Both the position numbers and the translations under genes were made by a program. This document shows, piece by piece, positions 32,845 through 42,001 of a DNA stretch of 64,000 bases (its first letter is position 1; every line of letters starts with the position of its first letter). The notes beneath the pieces are model-generated. The model worked only from the letters and a program-made list of their open reading frames with translations. It did no database searches and was not told where the DNA came from. The stretch is from Candidatus Microthrix subdominans (GTDB lineage: Bacteria; Actinomycetota; Acidimicrobiia; Acidimicrobiales; Microtrichaceae): the NCBI GenBank assembly GCA_016719385.1, contig JADJZA010000001.1, positions 868,001-932,000 of the forward strand, given 5' to 3'.

Positions 32845-32860
32845 CGGACCGTTCGGTCCG
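32845..32860. promoter_or_regulatory. Inverted repeat upstream of sufS
   Basis: CGGACCG-TT-CGGTCCG is a perfect 16-base inverted repeat 121-136 bases upstream of the sufS start and 36 bases after the MBL hydrolase stop. It may be a regulator site or part of a terminator for the upstream gene. Repeats of this form are used by TetR-type regulators, but no such gene is adjacent. Confidence 0.35.
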
Positions 32861-32895
32861 CACGACGAGGTGACCGTGGCAGCGCCCGCTGGAGC

Positions 32896-33522
32896 TCACC
32901 AGCCGCGCTCGACCCACTCGTCAAGATGTGGTGCCTCGGCGCCGATCGTCGTGTGGTCGCCGTGTCCCGGCAGCACGAGGGTGTCGCCACCGAAGGGGCG
33001 GAACAGCCGCTGTTCGAGCGACTCGATGATCGTCGGGAAGTCGCCGCCCTCGAAGGTGGTGTTGCCCGGCCCGCCCGGAAACAGGGTGTCGCCCGAGAAC
33101 AGCACCGGGGTGCCCTCGATGGCAAAGCACATCGAACCGGGCGTGTGGCCGGGCGTGTGGATCGTGCGCAGCCGGAGGTCACCAACCTCGATCAGCTCGT
33201 CGTCGGCCAGGATCTCGTCATAGGACGGCAGCATCGACGCGTCCTCGGAGGTCACACCCACCGAATAGCCGGCGTCGCGCATCTCGGTCACCGCCTGTAT
33301 GTGGTCCCAGTGCCCGTGGGTTTCGAGCACTTGGCGCACCCCGAGGCTTCGAGCCAGCTCCAACAGGAGGTCGTGTTCGTTGGCGGCGTCGATCAGCACG
33401 GCGTCGCCGGTGGATCGACAGCGCAGCACGTAGACGTTGTTGTCCATCGGCCCGACGACCACCTGGTGGATCTCGGCGGCGGTGTCGGACCAGATGCGGG
33501 TCGTGTCGGTTTCGAGGGCCAT
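32896..33522 (-). CDS. MBL-fold hydrolase, glyoxalase II-like
   Basis: 208 residues from ATG 33522. Zinc-site motifs are THGHWDH (H69, H71, D73, H74), HTPGHTPGS, FSGDTLFPGG and LVLPGHGDHT. This is the short hydroxyacylglutathione hydrolase-like class common in actinobacteria, where glutathione is absent, so the natural thioester may be a mycothiol or other conjugate. A frame much longer on the same strand (to 34683) is only the antisense of cysS; the ATG at 33522 fits homologue length. Faces cysS divergently across 156 bases. Confidence 0.85.
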   Translation of the reverse strand: MALETDTTRIWSDTAAEIHQVVVGPMDNNVYVLRCRSTGDAVLIDAANEHDLLLELARSLGVRQVLETHGHWDHIQAVTEMRDAGYSVGVTSEDASMLPSYDEILADDELIEVGDLRLRTIHTPGHTPGSMCFAIEGTPVLFSGDTLFPGGPGNTTFEGGDFPTIIESLEQRLFRPFGGDTLVLPGHGDHTTIGAEAPHLDEWVERGW

Positions 33523-33678
33523 GTGTTGAGGGTACCGCCGCCGGTCGCGTCGGGTTCCCCGCGGCAGCGTCCCCGGCCAAGCTGTGCCCATCGTTGACCC
33601 AGAGCGCTCTGTTCCTCGTCGCTCAACCGGCTCCTGCCGTCGATGATCGACCGGCGGGAGCTGGGCCATGATGGTGCC

Positions 33679-35289
33679 ATGGCCCCTCCCACCGACCCGG
33701 CCGCCCCGTTGGGCGCCGCTGCGCCCGCTGCCCTGGCCGACCTTCGCCTGCACGACACGCGCCGGCGCAGCATCGAGCGCTTCGAGCCGATCGATGCCCC
33801 CCACGTCGGCATCTATACCTGCGGCCCCACCGTGTATGCGCCTCAGCACCTGGGCAACATGATCAGCCAACTGACGCCGGACCTGTTGCGGCGGGTGCTG
33901 CTGGTCGCCGGGTACGACGTCACTTACGTCACCAACATCACCGACGTCGGGCACCTGACCGACGACGGCGACGACGGCGACGACAAGGTCGAAGCTGCGG
34001 CGAAGCGCACCGGGCGGACCGCCGCCGAGATCGCGGCCCACTACACCGAGCAATGGGCCACCGACCGCCGCCTGCTCGGCTGCCTCGAACCCGACGAGCT
34101 GCCCCGGGCGGCTGCACACGTCGCCGAGCAGATCGAGATGATCACCATGCTCGAGTCCGGCGGGCACGCCTACGTCATCGACGACGGCGTCTACTTCGAC
34201 ATCGCCACGTTCCCCACCTACGCCGACTTCGCCGGGCTCAACGTGGCCGCCCAGACCGGCAGCGGACGGGTGGACAACACCGGCGCCAAGCGCAACCCGG
34301 CCGACTTCGCCCTGTGGAAGTTCACCGCCCCAGGGGTCACCCGCCAACAGGAGTGGGACTCGCCGTGGGGTCGGGGCTTCCCCGGCTGGCACATCGAGTG
34401 CTCGGCGATGTCGAGGCGCTACCTGGGCGACTCGTTCGACATCCACACCGGCGGCATCGACCACATCGGCGTGCACCACACCAACGAGGTGGCCCAGAGC
34501 GAGTCGGCGCTGGGCGTGCACCCTTGGGTTCGGTTCTGGGTGCACAACGAGTTCCTCAACCTGTCCGGCGCCAAACTCTCGAAGTCGGCGGGGCACGTGC
34601 TGACCGCCGACACCCTCATCGAGCGGGGTTACGACCCGCTGGCGTTCCGGTATCTGTTTCTCACCGGCCACTACCGCCAGCAAAAGGACTTCACCTGGGA
34701 GGCGATGGACCAGGCGGCCGCCGCCTTCAGGCGGTTGTCCAAGGTTGCGGCGACCGGCCGTGCCCAGGCGCTGGGCCCCGACGGCGGAGGCGAGGCGCCG
34801 CCTGAGGGGGCGCCGACGGCACAGGCGGCGGATGCGTCCGATCTCACGGTGGCGGAGCCGTCCGATCTCACAGCGGTCCAGCTGCCGGTCGGCGCCGCCG
34901 CCTACCTGGACGACCCGGCTGTGGCCGGGTACTCCACCCGAATCTGGGAGGCGCTGGCCGACGACCTGGCGGCCCCACGGGCGCTGGCGGTGATCTGGGA
35001 GGCCGTGCGGGACGAGGCGCTGAGCTCAGCGCAGCGGTGGGCGCTGCTCGCCGACGCCGACCGCGCCCTGGGCCTCGGCCTGGCCGCTGCGGTCGATCCC
35101 GACGAGGCCGCCGACGCCACCGGGTCGGACCAGCGGATCGACGAGTTGCTCGCCGAGCGGGAGGCGGCGCGCGGCGAGCGGAACTTTGCTCGAGCGGATG
35201 AGATTCGAGACCTGCTTGCGACCGAGGGAGTAGCGATCACCGACACCGCCGACGGGGCCACCTGGCGGCGGACCTCCGGAGACGGCTGA
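33679..35289 (+). CDS. cysS: Cysteinyl-tRNA synthetase
   Basis: 536 residues from ATG 33679. An in-frame ATG at 33643 would add 12 residues. Class I signatures are YTCGPTVYAPQHLGN (zinc cysteine and the HIGH-equivalent) and KLSKSAGHV (KMSKS-equivalent). The zinc site also uses GWHIECSAMS and the downstream GGIDHIGVHHTNE. The C-terminal DALR-like domain and the terminal REAARGERNFARADEIRDLL are present, so this is CysS and not the shorter MshC ligase of mycothiol synthesis. A Gly/Pro/Ala-rich insertion (about residues 365-405) is unusual. The alternative function is unlikely. Confidence 0.93.
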   Translation: MAPPTDPAAPLGAAAPAALADLRLHDTRRRSIERFEPIDAPHVGIYTCGPTVYAPQHLGNMISQLTPDLLRRVLLVAGYDVTYVTNITDVGHLTDDGDDGDDKVEAAAKRTGRTAAEIAAHYTEQWATDRRLLGCLEPDELPRAAAHVAEQIEMITMLESGGHAYVIDDGVYFDIATFPTYADFAGLNVAAQTGSGRVDNTGAKRNPADFALWKFTAPGVTRQQEWDSPWGRGFPGWHIECSAMSRRYLGDSFDIHTGGIDHIGVHHTNEVAQSESALGVHPWVRFWVHNEFLNLSGAKLSKSAGHVLTADTLIERGYDPLAFRYLFLTGHYRQQKDFTWEAMDQAAAAFRRLSKVAATGRAQALGPDGGGEAPPEGAPTAQAADASDLTVAEPSDLTAVQLPVGAAAYLDDPAVAGYSTRIWEALADDLAAPRALAVIWEAVRDEALSSAQRWALLADADRALGLGLAAAVDPDEAADATGSDQRIDELLAEREAARGERNFARADEIRDLLATEGVAITDTADGATWRRTSGDG

Positions 35290-35418
35290 GCGCCCCGGGC
35301 GACCCGCACCTGGCGGACCGAACCTGGCGTGCCGGGCCGCTCGCCGTCGCCCGCCCAACGGTTGAGTCGGTTCTCGGGAGTCTTCGGTTCTCGGGAGTCT
35401 TCGGTCCCTGGGGGAGCT

Positions 35419-35823
35419 TCAGTCCTCGGGAATCGAGAAGCCCAGAGCCAGCGCCACCGGGATCTGGGCCGGGTCGAACGTCAGGTAGGTGATGGGCCTT
35501 GGCAACCGGTCGGCGGCGGCCAGGTGCAGCGCATCGACGGTGCGCAGGGGTTGGGTGCGGCCCAGCTCGGCGGCGCGGTCCAGGCACTTGCGGTCGAGGG
35601 GTACGACGGCGCAGCGCTCCCAATCGTCTCGCAGGGAGCGACGCAGCTCGTCGGAGCGCTCGCCGTCGAGGCCCAGCCGGTCGATCAGCATCATTGCCTC
35701 GCTCAGCACCAGCGCCGAGGCGCACCAGTCCGGATCCGCGGCCATGGCACGCAGCGCCACCGCGTGGGTGGGGCCCTCCAGGTAGCGGGCGAGCAGGCCG
35801 GTCGTGTCCATGGCCAACGTCAT
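35419..35823 (-). CDS. PIN-domain (VapC-like) toxin
   Basis: 134 residues from ATG 35823. Active-site acids are D6 in AMDTTGLLARYL, E42 in LSEAMMLIDRL, D97 in TVDALHLAAAD and D117 in TFDPAQI, as expected for a PIN ribonuclease. Its antitoxin gene is 58 bases upstream on the same strand. A longer start in the same frame (to 35982) would overlap that gene and is not protein-like. The pair differs from the 12.7-13.4 kb pair in spacing and sequence, so it is an independent module. Confidence 0.82.
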   Translation of the reverse strand: MTLAMDTTGLLARYLEGPTHAVALRAMAADPDWCASALVLSEAMMLIDRLGLDGERSDELRRSLRDDWERCAVVPLDRKCLDRAAELGRTQPLRTVDALHLAAADRLPRPITYLTFDPAQIPVALALGFSIPED

Positions 35824-35881
35824 GTGGGCCTCGCCGGCCGGGTCTCGTCCTGCAAGAAGGGCTGTGCATGCCAGGTGAAGT

Positions 35882-36193
35882 TCATCGGCCTCGCACCTCG
35901 CGGACGAGGGTGTCGAGGCGAACCCCGGCCCAGGTGGGCACGGTGATCGACGGCTCGGGCCGGTCGGCGCGGCGCGGCGCATCCACGTCGCCCCGGGCGA
36001 TCAGGTCGGCCAGCGTGGGCGGGCCGGCGGTCGGCTCGACCGGGCCCAGCTGGGCCACCGGCCGTCCCGCCACCGTGATCACCACCCGCTCGCCCGCACC
36101 GGCACGCCGCACCAGCGCCGCCAATTCGCTGCGCAGCCGCCGCACCCCGATCTCGATCGTCCCGGCGGGGCGGGTTCCATCACCCTGATCCAT
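35882..36193 (-). CDS. Phd/YefM-like antitoxin
   Basis: 103 residues from ATG 36193. The core IEIGVRRLRSELAALVRRAG and ERVVITVAGRPVAQLGPVEP is the Phd/YefM dimerisation and DNA-binding unit, followed by a longer tail (TLADLIARGDVDAPRRADRP) for toxin binding. The gene precedes a PIN toxin and is divergent from an acyl-CoA dehydrogenase gene. Direct repeats at 36226-36242 lie just upstream and may be its operator. Confidence 0.75.
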   Translation of the reverse strand: MDQGDGTRPAGTIEIGVRRLRSELAALVRRAGAGERVVITVAGRPVAQLGPVEPTAGPPTLADLIARGDVDAPRRADRPEPSITVPTWAGVRLDTLVREVRGR

Positions 36194-36225
36194 GCGGTCA
36201 CGCTATCCGCCCGGCTGACTATGGC

Positions 36226-36242
36226 GTACACAGATGTACACA
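36226..36242. promoter_or_regulatory. Direct GTACACA repeats upstream of the antitoxin
   Basis: GTACACA occurs at 36226-36232 and 36236-36242, exactly 10 bases apart (one helical turn), 33-49 bases before the minus-strand antitoxin start. On that strand a CATAGT lies between the repeats and the gene and could be the -10 box. Probable autoregulatory site. Confidence 0.4.
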
Positions 36243-36362
36243 CACCGAGATGACACGGCGGCCGGCACGCGATCACACTGGTCCCAACACCACATGACCA
36301 CACCGCACCGCTCGGATGGCGAACACGCCATCGACGAGGGGTCGTGACCCAGGGGGACATCC

Positions 36363-37478
36363 ATGAACTTCGCCTTCTCCGAAGAGCAAGAGGAACTGCG
36401 CAAGGTCGCAGCCGACTTTTTGACCAACAAAAGCAGCGAGGCCGAGGTCCGCCGCCTGATGGAGACCGAGGACGGCTACGACCCGGCGGTGTGGAGCCAG
36501 ATGGCCGAGCAGTTGGGATTGCAGGGTCTGGCGATTCCCGAGGAGTTCGGCGGGTCGGGGTATTCCTATGTCGAGCTGTGCGTGATCTTTGAGGAAATGG
36601 GCCGCCGCCTGCTGTGTGCGCCGTTCTTCTCGACGGTCGCCCTGGCCGCCAACGCGCTGTTGCAGTCTGACGACGCCGCCGCCAAGGCCGAGTACCTGCC
36701 CGGGATCGCCTCGGGCGAGACGATCGCCACCGTGGCCTTCACCGAGGAGAACGGCCGCTGGGACGAGTCCGGCATCGAGATGGAGGCTGCCGCCTCTGAC
36801 GACGGCCACACTCTGACGGGTACCAAGAGCTACGTCATCGACGGCCACCTCGCTTCGTTGATCATCGTCGCTGCCCGCACCGCCGAGGGCGTCAGCCTGT
36901 TCGCGGTCGACGGTGATGCCTCCGGGCTGACCCGCACGTCGCTGTCGACGATGGACCAGACCCGTAAGCAGGCCAAGCTCGACTTCGATGCGACGCCGGG
37001 CAAGCTGATCGGCGCCGCTGGCGGAGGCTGGCACACGCTCACCAAGATGCTGCAGCTGGCGGTGGTCGCCCTCGCTTCCGAGCAGATGGGCGGCGCCCAG
37101 GAGTGCCTCGACTCCGCCGTGCAGTACGCCAAGGACCGGGTGCAGTTCGGTCGGCCGATCGGCTCGTTCCAGGCGATCAAGCACAAGCTGGCCGACATGC
37201 TGCTCGAGGTGGAGTCCGGTAAGTCGGCCGCCTACTACGCCGCCTGGTGCGGTGCGGAGATGAACGACGAGCTGACCTCGGTGTCGTCGCTGGCCAAGGC
37301 CTACTGCTCGGAGGCCTACTTCCACACGACCGCCGAGAACATCCAGATCCACGGTGGCATCGGCTTCACCTGGGAGCACCCGGCCCACCTGTACTTCAAG
37401 CGGGCCAAAAGCTCCGAGCTGCTCTTCGGCGACCCGACCTACCACCGGGAACTGCTCGCTCAGGCGATCGGCATCTGA
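36363..37478 (+). CDS. Acyl-CoA dehydrogenase family protein
   Basis: 371 residues from ATG 36363. The N-terminal MNFAFSEEQEELRKVAADFL, the LAIPEEFGGSGYSYVELCVI region, the FAD site VAFTEENGRWD and the C-terminal HGGIGFTWEHPAHLYFKRA are typical. The usual catalytic glutamate region is replaced by AKSSELLFGDPTYHRELLA, as in the FadE subgroup working on branched, steroid or bile-acid-type CoA esters, often as heterotetramers. No partner subunit is adjacent. The substrate is unknown. The gene is divergent from a toxin-antitoxin operon. Confidence 0.85.
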   Translation: MNFAFSEEQEELRKVAADFLTNKSSEAEVRRLMETEDGYDPAVWSQMAEQLGLQGLAIPEEFGGSGYSYVELCVIFEEMGRRLLCAPFFSTVALAANALLQSDDAAAKAEYLPGIASGETIATVAFTEENGRWDESGIEMEAAASDDGHTLTGTKSYVIDGHLASLIIVAARTAEGVSLFAVDGDASGLTRTSLSTMDQTRKQAKLDFDATPGKLIGAAGGGWHTLTKMLQLAVVALASEQMGGAQECLDSAVQYAKDRVQFGRPIGSFQAIKHKLADMLLEVESGKSAAYYAAWCGAEMNDELTSVSSLAKAYCSEAYFHTTAENIQIHGGIGFTWEHPAHLYFKRAKSSELLFGDPTYHRELLAQAIGI

Positions 37479-37549
37479 ACGCTCCGGTAGCGTGAGCGCG
37501 TGAACGTGTTCGGTCCCACCGGTCGTCCAATTTCGACGGGAGCAACGCG

Positions 37550-37993
37550 ATGATCGCCCTCTTTTGGGTGCTGTGCGCGCTGGTGTCCTTTGTGATCGCC
37601 GCGGTGGCGGTCGGGTCGGTCACCGGCGTGCAGGCCCAGCGGCCGATGCGGGCGGTGTACGTGGTCGAGGACGCGGTCGACTACGTCGCCGATCACCTGC
37701 CGCCGGACGTGGCCGCTCAGATCAGCTACGACGACGTGCGGGCGGTGATCGAGGCCCACATCGCCTACATGTCCCGGCGCGGGTTGGCCTCGCCCCGCAC
37801 GTTCGACACGGTGGCCGACGACCTGGTCGTCGTCGACGAGGACGAGCCGCTGGCCTGGGTGCTCGGCGAGGTGGAGGACCGCGACCTGAGCGACGAACAG
37901 GTGGTGATCGTGCTGCGCGCCGAGGGGGAGTTTCAACGCAGCATCGGGGCGGTCGGCTCGGCGCTCGGCGACGACCCCGTTGGCGACGAGTAA
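37550..37993 (+). CDS. Small membrane-anchored conserved protein
   Basis: 147 residues from ATG 37550. One N-terminal hydrophobic helix (IALFWVLCALVSFVIAAVAV) anchors a soluble, acidic domain (DYVADHLPPDVAAQISYDDV, VEDRDLSDEQVVIVLRAEGE). I do not recognise the family. Similar short proteins with this layout occur in other actinobacteria beside acyl-CoA dehydrogenases, but I cannot assign a role. It precedes another small gene by 45 bases, probably on the same transcript. Confidence 0.55.
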   Translation: MIALFWVLCALVSFVIAAVAVGSVTGVQAQRPMRAVYVVEDAVDYVADHLPPDVAAQISYDDVRAVIEAHIAYMSRRGLASPRTFDTVADDLVVVDEDEPLAWVLGEVEDRDLSDEQVVIVLRAEGEFQRSIGAVGSALGDDPVGDE

Positions 37994-38038
37994 CCTTCGC
38001 CCAAAACCCCGCTCGGCACCGTTGGAGGAGCTTGCGCC

Positions 38039-38257
38039 ATGGAGCGTCCCAAGCAGTTTTCTGAGAATCAGTACGTCGGCGACAAGCGCACGCAGGTCGT
38101 GTACGACGTCGATGCCATCTCGGGCGCCGACGAGGCGTTGATCACCGAGCTGATGACGGCCGAGACCTACATCTGTTTCGGTCCCGACACGTTGGCGGAG
38201 GCCCACAACCGGGGCTATCGCCCCTACGGCGGACGCAGGGCGACGGCATCGAGCTGA
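38039..38257 (+). CDS. Small conserved hypothetical protein
   Basis: 72 residues from ATG 38039, with GGAGGAG 11 bases upstream. The sequence is soluble and contains DKRTQVVYDVDAISGADEAL and TYICFGPDTLAEAHNRGYRP. I do not recognise the family. The strong ribosome-binding site and clean start support a real gene. The last residues (GGRRATASS) are less conserved in style, so a small frame error near the end cannot be excluded. Confidence 0.5.
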   Translation: MERPKQFSENQYVGDKRTQVVYDVDAISGADEALITELMTAETYICFGPDTLAEAHNRGYRPYGGRRATASS

Positions 38258-38387
38258 TCGGTCGGGGAGCCGCTGCCGTGTGCACTTCGAGCAGAGCCGC
38301 TTTCCCGTGGAGTCGGGCCTCCCCGCAGGTACTCGATGCCACGAGGTCGCTCGACCGGGCCGGGCTGGCGGTCAACGGAGCTGGGCC

Positions 38388-39146
38388 GTGGCCTGGCTGA
38401 GGTTCAGCTCGGAAGGGCTGTCGCTGGCCGGGTATCTGGCAGCGCCGGCCGGTCCACGGCCGTCGGATCACGGGGTCGTGCTGTGCCACGGCTACCCCAA
38501 CAAGGGTCGCGGTGCCGAGAACTCCGGTAAATCATTCCCCCAGCTGGCCGATCGCCTCAGCGAGTCCCTCGGGTGGCCGGTGTTGACGATCAACTTCCGG
38601 GGGTGCGCCAAGTCGGAGGGCGACTTCTCCCTCGACGGTTGGCAGCACGACATTGCCGCCGCCATCGACGAGGTGGCCGCTTTGGGCATCGCCCACGTGT
38701 GGCTCGTCGGGTTCGGCACCGGCGGTTCGCTGTGCATTTGCGAGGGAGCGTCCAACCCCAAGGTGGCGGGCGTTGCCGCCGCCGGATCCCCGGCCGACTT
38801 CGACGACTGGGCCAAACACCCCCGCGACCTGCTGGAGCACTCCCGGCTGGTCGGGGTGATCCGCGACGACGACTTCCCCGCCGATGAGGACGCCTGGGGG
38901 CGTGCCCTGCGCTCCACCCGCCCATTGGACCGGGTGACCGAACTGGCCTCCCGGCCGCTGTTCTTGTTGCACGGTTCGGCCGACGAGGTGGTGCCGGCCG
39001 TCGACCCGCTGGCGCTGGCCGACGCCCACGGCACCGCCGAGTTTCGCCTGATCGAGGGGGCCGGGCACGAGTTGCGCCACGACCCCCGGGCGGTGGCGAT
39101 GCTCACCGGCTGGCTGTCGCGCACCTCCCGGTCGCTGCAGTCCTAG
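38388..39146 (+). CDS. Alpha/beta-hydrolase fold protein lacking the nucleophile serine
   Basis: 252 residues from GTG 38388. The frame is open from 38280, but the extra residues are not fold-like. Fold landmarks are LCHGYPN (oxyanion strand), VLTINFRGCAKSEGD, HGSADEVVP (acid) and EGAGHELRHD (histidine). At the nucleophile elbow, where GxSxG is expected, the protein reads VGFGTGGS, so glycine replaces serine. It may be non-hydrolytic, or a different residue may act. Upstream small genes may share its transcript. Confidence 0.7.
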   Translation: MAWLRFSSEGLSLAGYLAAPAGPRPSDHGVVLCHGYPNKGRGAENSGKSFPQLADRLSESLGWPVLTINFRGCAKSEGDFSLDGWQHDIAAAIDEVAALGIAHVWLVGFGTGGSLCICEGASNPKVAGVAAAGSPADFDDWAKHPRDLLEHSRLVGVIRDDDFPADEDAWGRALRSTRPLDRVTELASRPLFLLHGSADEVVPAVDPLALADAHGTAEFRLIEGAGHELRHDPRAVAMLTGWLSRTSRSLQS

Positions 39147-39255
39147 TCGGGTACACCAAACGCAGCGGTGGACCCTCCGACACTCTGGTTCGTGGACCCA
39201 CTCCCAAGCCGAGCGCCGTAGTCTGGCCTCACGCCCGCAACGACGAGGAGTTCCG

Positions 39256-42000
39256 ATGCTCAACGATGCGTTCTCGCACCAGCTGCCCGACATCGACCCT
39301 GGCGAGACCCAGGAATGGCTCGATTCGCTGGAGGCGGTGGTCGAGCACCGGGGCAAGGCGCGGGCCCGATACCTGCTTGCCCGTCTGGGTGAGGCGGCGC
39401 ATGCCGGTCAGCTGGGGGTGGCGGCATCGGTGTGGACGCCCTACATCAACACGATCCCCACCGACGTTCAGCCGTGGTTTCCCGGCGACTTCGAGATGGA
39501 GCGGCGCATTCGGGCATTCATCCGTTGGAACGCGGTCGCGATGGTGATCCGCGCCAACCGGGCCTCGCCGGGCATCGGCGGACACCTGGCCACCTATGCA
39601 TCCTCCGCTGCGCTCTACGAGGTGGGCTTCAACCACTTCTTCCGGGGACAGGCCGACGGTACGCCCGGCGACCACGTCTACATCCAAGGTCACGCCTCGC
39701 CGGGCATCTATGCACGCGCCTTCCTCGAGGGTCGCTTCGACGAGGCCGACCTCGACCGTTTCCGCCTCGACATCGACACGCCCGACCGTTCGGGGCGGGG
39801 CCTGACGAGCTACCCCCACCCCCACATGATGGGTGACTTCTGGCAGTTTCCCACCGTGTCGATGGGCCTGGGGCCGATCAACTCGATCTACCAGGCACGC
39901 TTCGATCGGTACCTGCACAACCGGCGCATCGACGACACGTCCAACTCGCGGGTGTGGGCCTTCCTTGGCGACGGTGAGGTCGACGAGCCCGAGACCCTGG
40001 GGGCGATCAACCTGGCCGCACGCGAGGGCCTCGACAACCTCACCTGGGTGATCAACTGCAACCTGCAGCGTCTCGATGGGCCGGTGCGCGGCAACAACAA
40101 GATCATCCAGGAGTTGGAGGGTGTCTTCAGGGGGAACGGGTGGAACGTCATCAAGGTTGTCTGGGGGGCCGCTTGGGACGAGCTGTTGGCCAATGACGTC
40201 GACGGGGTGTTGCTCGAGAAGATGAACACGACGGTCGATGGTGAGTTTCAGCGCTACGCCACCGAATCGGGTGCCTACATCCGCGAGCACTTCTTCGGGC
40301 CGGATCCCCGGCTGCGCAAGCTGGTCGAGCACCTGTCCGACGAGGAACTCCAGAGCCTGCCCCGCGGCGGCCACGACTACTCCAAGGTGTACGCCGCCTA
40401 CCGGTCGGCCACCGAGATGGCGGGTGCCCCGACGGTGATCCTGGCCAAGACGGTGAAGGGTTGGGCGCTCGGGTCGAAGGTCGAGGGCCGGAACTCCACC
40501 CACCAGATCAAGAAGATGGACACCGAGCAGCTGCGCGAACTGCGCCAACGTCTGCACCTCGAGTCCGACGTCTCGGAGGAGGCGATCGCCGACGGTGATC
40601 CGCCGTACCTGCGTTTCAGCGAGGATTCGCCCGAACACCGCTACTTGATGGAACGTCGGCGCAACCTGGACGGGCCGCTGCCCGCCCGCTCGCTGCCCGT
40701 GCGTCGCGGCCTCGGTGCAGTGGAGGACCACACGTGGGACGAGCTGCTGTCGGGTTCGAACGGCCAGCAGGTGTCGTCGACGATGGCATTCACCCGGCTG
40801 CTGCGCAGCTTGGCCCGGGATCAGACGGTCGGTGATCGGGTGGTGCCGATCGTGCCCGACGAGGCCCGGACCTTCGGGATGGACGCGCTGTTCCGCGAGC
40901 TGGAGATCTACGCCGCGCAGGGTCAGCGCTACGAGCCGGTCGACCACCACCTGTTGTTGTCCTACGTCGAGTCGGCCCAAGGCCAGATCCTCGAGGAGGG
41001 CATCACCGAGGCCGGGTCCATGGCGTCGTGGACCGCCGCGGCAACCTCCTATGCCACCACCGGCGTGCCGATGCTGCCGTTCTTCATCTTCTATTCGATG
41101 TTCGGCTTCCAGCGGGTCGGCGACCTGATCTGGGCCGCCGGCGACGCCCGGGCTCGCGGGTTTCTGCTTGGGGCGACCGCCGGTCGCACCACGCTTGAGG
41201 GCGAGGGGCTCCAACACACCGACGGGCACAGCCAACTGCTCGCCTCGACCGTGCCCAACTGCCGGGCCTACGACCCGGCGTTCGCCTGGGAGATGGCCCT
41301 GATCATCAAGGACGGCCTCGCACGGATGTACCCGGCGTCGACCGCCGGCGACCCCGCCGGCGGCGAGGACGTCTTCTATTACCTCACCCTGTACAACGAG
41401 AACTACGAGATGCCGCCGGCCCCCGAGGCCGAGGGCGGCATCGAGCAGCTGACCGAGTGGGTCACTCGCGGGTTGTACCGCAGCCATGCCGCCCCCGAAG
41501 CGACCCACCGCGGGTCGGTCCTGTACTCCGGCACGGGTTGGTCGGCGGCCGTCGAGGCTCAGCGGATCCTGGCGGAGGACTACGACGTCGGGGTCGACCT
41601 GTGGTCGGCCACCTCCTACAACGAGCTGCGTCGGGAGGCGCTGGCAGTCGAGCGGTGGAACCGACTGCATCCGGAGTCGCCCGAGCGGACGCCGCTCATT
41701 ACCGAGCTGCTGTCCGAGGGCGAGGGGCCGGTGTTGGCGGTCTCGGACTTCCTGTCGTCGTGGGCCGATCAGGTGGTCCGCTGGGTGCCCCGGCCGTTGA
41801 CCGTGCTGGGTACCGACGGATTCGGACGCTCCGACGACCGCGCCCACCTGCGGCGCTTTTTCGAGACCGACGCCGCCCACGTGGTCGTCGGTGTGCTGTC
41901 GGCCATGTCCCGCAGCGGGACGATCGAGGCCTCGCTGGCAATGAAGGCGATCGACCGCTTCGGCATCGACGCCGACGTCGATCCGCCCTGGACCCTCTGA
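39256..42000 (+). CDS. aceE: Pyruvate dehydrogenase E1 component, homodimeric type
   Basis: 914 residues from ATG 39256. The enzyme decarboxylates pyruvate and transfers acetyl to lipoate on E2. The thiamine-binding motif is GDGEVDEPETLGAINLAAREGLDNLTWVINCNLQRLDG (in segments GDGEVDEPE and INCNLQRLDG), near residues 235-275. Also visible are PGIGGHLATYASSAALYE, IQGHASPGIYARAFLEG and the GEGLQHTDGHSQLLA stretch of AceE. The length is standard for AceE. In actinobacteria AceE works with an E2 shared by the 2-oxoglutarate complex. E2 and Lpd are encoded at 55.7-58.7 kb. It is followed by an RNase HI gene one base after its stop. Confidence 0.95.
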   Translation: MLNDAFSHQLPDIDPGETQEWLDSLEAVVEHRGKARARYLLARLGEAAHAGQLGVAASVWTPYINTIPTDVQPWFPGDFEMERRIRAFIRWNAVAMVIRANRASPGIGGHLATYASSAALYEVGFNHFFRGQADGTPGDHVYIQGHASPGIYARAFLEGRFDEADLDRFRLDIDTPDRSGRGLTSYPHPHMMGDFWQFPTVSMGLGPINSIYQARFDRYLHNRRIDDTSNSRVWAFLGDGEVDEPETLGAINLAAREGLDNLTWVINCNLQRLDGPVRGNNKIIQELEGVFRGNGWNVIKVVWGAAWDELLANDVDGVLLEKMNTTVDGEFQRYATESGAYIREHFFGPDPRLRKLVEHLSDEELQSLPRGGHDYSKVYAAYRSATEMAGAPTVILAKTVKGWALGSKVEGRNSTHQIKKMDTEQLRELRQRLHLESDVSEEAIADGDPPYLRFSEDSPEHRYLMERRRNLDGPLPARSLPVRRGLGAVEDHTWDELLSGSNGQQVSSTMAFTRLLRSLARDQTVGDRVVPIVPDEARTFGMDALFRELEIYAAQGQRYEPVDHHLLLSYVESAQGQILEEGITEAGSMASWTAAATSYATTGVPMLPFFIFYSMFGFQRVGDLIWAAGDARARGFLLGATAGRTTLEGEGLQHTDGHSQLLASTVPNCRAYDPAFAWEMALIIKDGLARMYPASTAGDPAGGEDVFYYLTLYNENYEMPPAPEAEGGIEQLTEWVTRGLYRSHAAPEATHRGSVLYSGTGWSAAVEAQRILAEDYDVGVDLWSATSYNELRREALAVERWNRLHPESPERTPLITELLSEGEGPVLAVSDFLSSWADQVVRWVPRPLTVLGTDGFGRSDDRAHLRRFFETDAAHVVVGVLSAMSRSGTIEASLAMKAIDRFGIDADVDPPWTL

Positions 42001-42001
42001 C

